Source: Erythroxylum novogranatense | Taxonomy: Eukaryota; Streptophyta; Magnoliopsida; Malpighiales; Erythroxylaceae | DNA: 64,000 nt | Direction: 5' to 3' | Assembly: GCA_029891385.1 (NCBI GenBank) | Contig: CM057235.1 | Span: 12,798,001-12,862,000, forward strand | Shown: piece by piece, positions 61,300 to 64,000 of the stretch | How the letters are laid out: every line of letters starts with the position of its first letter | Numbering within the stretch: the first letter of the stretch is position 1 | The notes under the pieces: model-generated | Database searches by the model: none | What the model was told of the DNA's origin: nothing | The model's input: only the letters and a program-made list of their open reading frames with translations | Position numbers and translations under genes: made by a program

Positions 61300-61390
61300 G
61301 GCAATCGCACACGTCGCATCATGGGCATCATGCACATGCCATGACGCACGCCATGCGTGCACACTTGCGTGCCCCGAGACATGCGAGCCC
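61300..61390. repeat. GC-rich dyad cassette in J LTR
   Basis: Short inverted phrases (GCATGGCG/CGCCATGC types, GCACACGTCGCATC, ATGCGTGCACACTTGCGTG) in an AT-rich LTR. Overlapping frames on both strands here are incidental. Confidence 0.6.
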
Positions 61391-61775
61391 AAAATCCTCC
61401 AGAAACCTGATTTTTCGGCATTTCAATCCAATTCTTCCCACTTTTCAAAACATAATTCATCCTAACTCTAAATCATCACTCACACATCATGTTCCAACTC
61501 ATTTCATACCAATATCATTCACAAAAATATCACAATTTATCCATGATCGAAAACCCTAAAAACCCAACATATAGGTAACCTGTTCTTTAACTTTTAATAC
61601 TCAAAACATGAATCATTCAGCTAATCAAGAGGGATGAAGCTTATACTTACTTGATTTGGCTTTAAAATTCTTCAAACTCTTCATGATTTCCACAAAAACC
61701 CAGCCTATCTCTCCCTCTCTTTTCCATCTCTTTCCACGGCAACTTCCACCATTTTTCCAACAAAATAATCCTTTC

Positions 61776-61784
61776 CTCTCCTTT
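61776..61784 (-). promoter_or_regulatory. TATA box of J LTR
   Basis: Minus-strand TATAAAAAG follows AGAAAGGG and precedes a GGAGAGGAAAGG leader; donor-like GTAAGTAT lies about 130 bp downstream. Confidence 0.6.
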
Positions 61785-62737
61785 TTATACCCTTTCTAAA
61801 TGTGAAATATCCATTTTGCCCCTTCCCTTAAGCCTTAAGCCTTAAAATCATAAGTGTCATGCCTAAATTGCCCTTATACAAATTCTTATAACTTTTCTAC
61901 TTCAATTCAGAAATTTAAACTCTTGGTGATTGAATTGAAAATTCAATTTCTTCAGATAATGTGCAGATCCATGTTTCTAGTTTATTTAGAAACAAACATT
62001 AACTTAATTAGATCTCTACAGGTCAAGAATTTCTCATCAGACTGAACCATGTTCAGAAAATATCCCATTCAAACATTTTCAATGCAAGATAATCGAGCCT
62101 TAACTTCAAAAAATTATTTCTTTCAATCTCGTTATAAAAAAATAACAAACTCTATGGCGATAGAAAGCCTTCAACATTTTCTACAAGTTCATGTAAATTA
62201 ATGTTTCAAATTTTGCCTAAATAAAAAAGTCAACACTATATCCCCAAAAAGTCAACTTTCTTATTTCTTCAAATTCACACACTTTCATTATTTCTTTCAT
62301 GCCTATCAATTTCCATTTCAATCAATTCATTTACTTTGACTTTCATAAACCTCTCCAAATTTCAATGGCTCATGTTAAAACAAAATTCCTAAATCACGTC
62401 ATTAATTTATAGTGTCAATTGGATAGTCATTTTCTGTACTGGAAATCTCATCGGTACCCACTTAGCAATTTTATGCAGAAAACACATAAATCACTCCAAT
62501 TTCATCATTTCATTTTTTTTCAAACACAAAAATTCACATTTTTCACAAAAGTTACACTTATAGACACATATGTCGGGAATTGTCACGAATGCATATACAG
62601 TTATGTGAATTTCAAAAAATTTCCATTCATATCAATATAGAGGCCATTTTACGCATGTATGTCGAGATACGTGTACACACTCACAACTCGATCCAATTTT
62701 ACCATTTTATCCTTCCCATCGGTGATGGGATGTTACA

Positions 62738-64000
62738 ATTCTCCCCTCCTAATACAAATTTGGTCCTCGAAATTCATTTTGACACTAAACAAGGTAGGGG
62801 TACTGTTATCTCATACACTCTTCTATTTCGTATATCAACCTTCTATTCGATGTTTCCTTTATAACATCACAATTGATGTTATCAATAGGTTTCACAATTC
62901 TCTGTTTAGATATCATTCTGTTTCAATTATGTCCTTGAGGAGTTTCAGAACATTCAACTCATTACTTCCAGTTTCAACAACACATGAAATGGATTAAAAC
63001 AATCCTAACCATAAAATCACTTATAACGCCATAGTCCCATTTTTGTCATCATTTAATATGGACCACTTTATGTCACACCTAGATTCCCTTATTACCTTGT
63101 ATCTTTTGAAATACACTTCGGTAATCGTACTCTGAACCTTCACATCATTCTCCAAATAATCACAACTTCTATGTAATCCACCATAATCCCTTTTGCTTTT
63201 CAAAACCACTTTATTCAGATTTAAAAAAAAATCATTTCACTTACCACTTTACTCACTAATAGTATTCCAAATTCATTCTGACTTTTATTCAGGGTGGTCG
63301 ACTCTTTTTGTTGTCTCACCAGGAAAAAAAATGAAGATTTTGCCTGTAGTCACTTTGCACTATATATTCTAGACGTATATACCTTATACCTTTATCCAAT
63401 AGTCCAAGTTACAAGGAACTCAAACATACAATCACTCAGGTCAACATTCTTAGTCACCAATTGTCTTTTTGAGATCCACTTACAAAGACCTCTCTTTATT
63501 AGGTAGTACACATATTTTATGTCATCAACATCCCCAAATCCACAATTTGGGCTTTCCTAATTTCTTTTTGCAAAACTAATATTACTTTTCCATAATTGGT
63601 AAATTTTCCTTTTTTCTCCACTTTAACTCATCACTATACCCTCTTTATTGCACTTGATTGAGTAACCCAGTATCCACAAATATGGTACTCTTCTATGCAA
63701 TGCTCTATTCGATACTGTTGATTGGAACATTTACGATATTAGGACAGGTTCCTCTATATAATCCTTCAATCTTTTCCAATTCCCATCTTACATTAATCTC
63801 CACTAATTTGTCTATTTATAGGTAAATCAACATTCCATTCCTTCAAACCCATTACTAGCTCAGCATCTTTCAAGACATATATCCAAATTCAGCTCATAAG
63901 ACTACAATTGTCCTTAAATACACAAATCGATATACTACTGTAGTATATTGTGTCTTAATCTCTCATGGGAGCTTGTCATAAATAGCAAAATCGTGAATTC
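62738..64000 (-). pseudogene. J internal region, 3' end with decayed Tekay polyprotein tail
   Basis: On the minus strand the polypurine tract TAGGAGGGGAGAAT (62738-62751) is preceded by GAATTTCGAGGACCAAATTT and by a frame reading YEIEECMR, a stop, then QYPYLV (about 62790-62850). This is the same chromodomain tail as E1. Further in, no conserved integrase motif survives. The right edge (63885-64000) resembles 28225-28345 in element C. The element continues beyond the window. Confidence 0.65.

Larger units (their letters stand above)
59291..62737 (-). repeat. J 3' LTR (3447 bp; TGTAACA group)
   Basis: The ends are TGTAACACCCC and GATGGGATGTTACA. On the minus strand it holds a TATA box (61776-61784), donor GTAAGTAT (61643-61650), a GC-rich cassette (61300-61390) and a 67-nt-like segment (about 60788-60854) with a damaged donor. 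Further on are a three-unit 46-bp tandem repeat (about 60261, 60307, 60353) rich in GAGCC/GGCTC hairpins, the double hairpin (59632-59671) and TTTTTCAG (about 59607). No gene is present. Confidence 0.82.

Overview
The window is a block of nested transposable elements from a flowering plant, probably a dicot. I see no ordinary host gene. The plant call rests on three things: a LINE whose ORF2 carries a plant-type C-terminal RNase H, Ty3/gypsy elements of the Tekay/Del chromovirus type, and primer-binding sites matching the plant initiator-methionine tRNA (TGGTATCAGAGC). The species cannot be read from the sequence.

Layout. 1-7996: the right part of a non-autonomous element on the minus strand (K) with 5.4-kb LTRs around only 0.69 kb of internal DNA. 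It sits in the 3' end of a gypsy element (E1, 7997-10894), which itself interrupts ORF1 of a LINE (10895-16102). 16103-18319: an old repeat (family A) with a palindromic array and a LINE fragment. 18320-20678: part of a minus-strand LTR (G). 20679-22902: part of a plus-strand LTR (F). 22903-47308: a large minus-strand element (C). Its 5' LTR is split by a solo LTR (D, 30024-32886, duplication TTAAC) and by a complete but dead Tekay element (E2, 33189-45463, duplication TATAC). 47309-59290: more family A sequence, split by a collapsed element (H, 47700-51446) and a solo LTR (I, 51810-56631, duplication GATAC). 59291-64000: the 3' LTR and degenerate internal end of another minus-strand Tekay element (J).

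Coding capacity is all broken. The LINE ORF2 has one intact frame with four stop codons. The E2 gag-pol has fifteen stops, fourteen of them TAG, plus a few frameshifts.

The most interesting signal is non-coding. The long LTRs belong to two groups (TGTTGG...CCAACA and TGTAACA...TGTTACA/GCTACA), yet share a hidden architecture. It comprises a TATA box, conserved splice-like donor and acceptor sites with a 67-nt mini-exon in the second group, a diverged tandem module of about 182 bp, family-specific palindromic or GC-rich cassettes, and small hairpins. One 31-nt hairpin with fixed geometry 7-3-4-3-4-3-7 recurs seven times with compensatory base changes. All alignments were made by eye.
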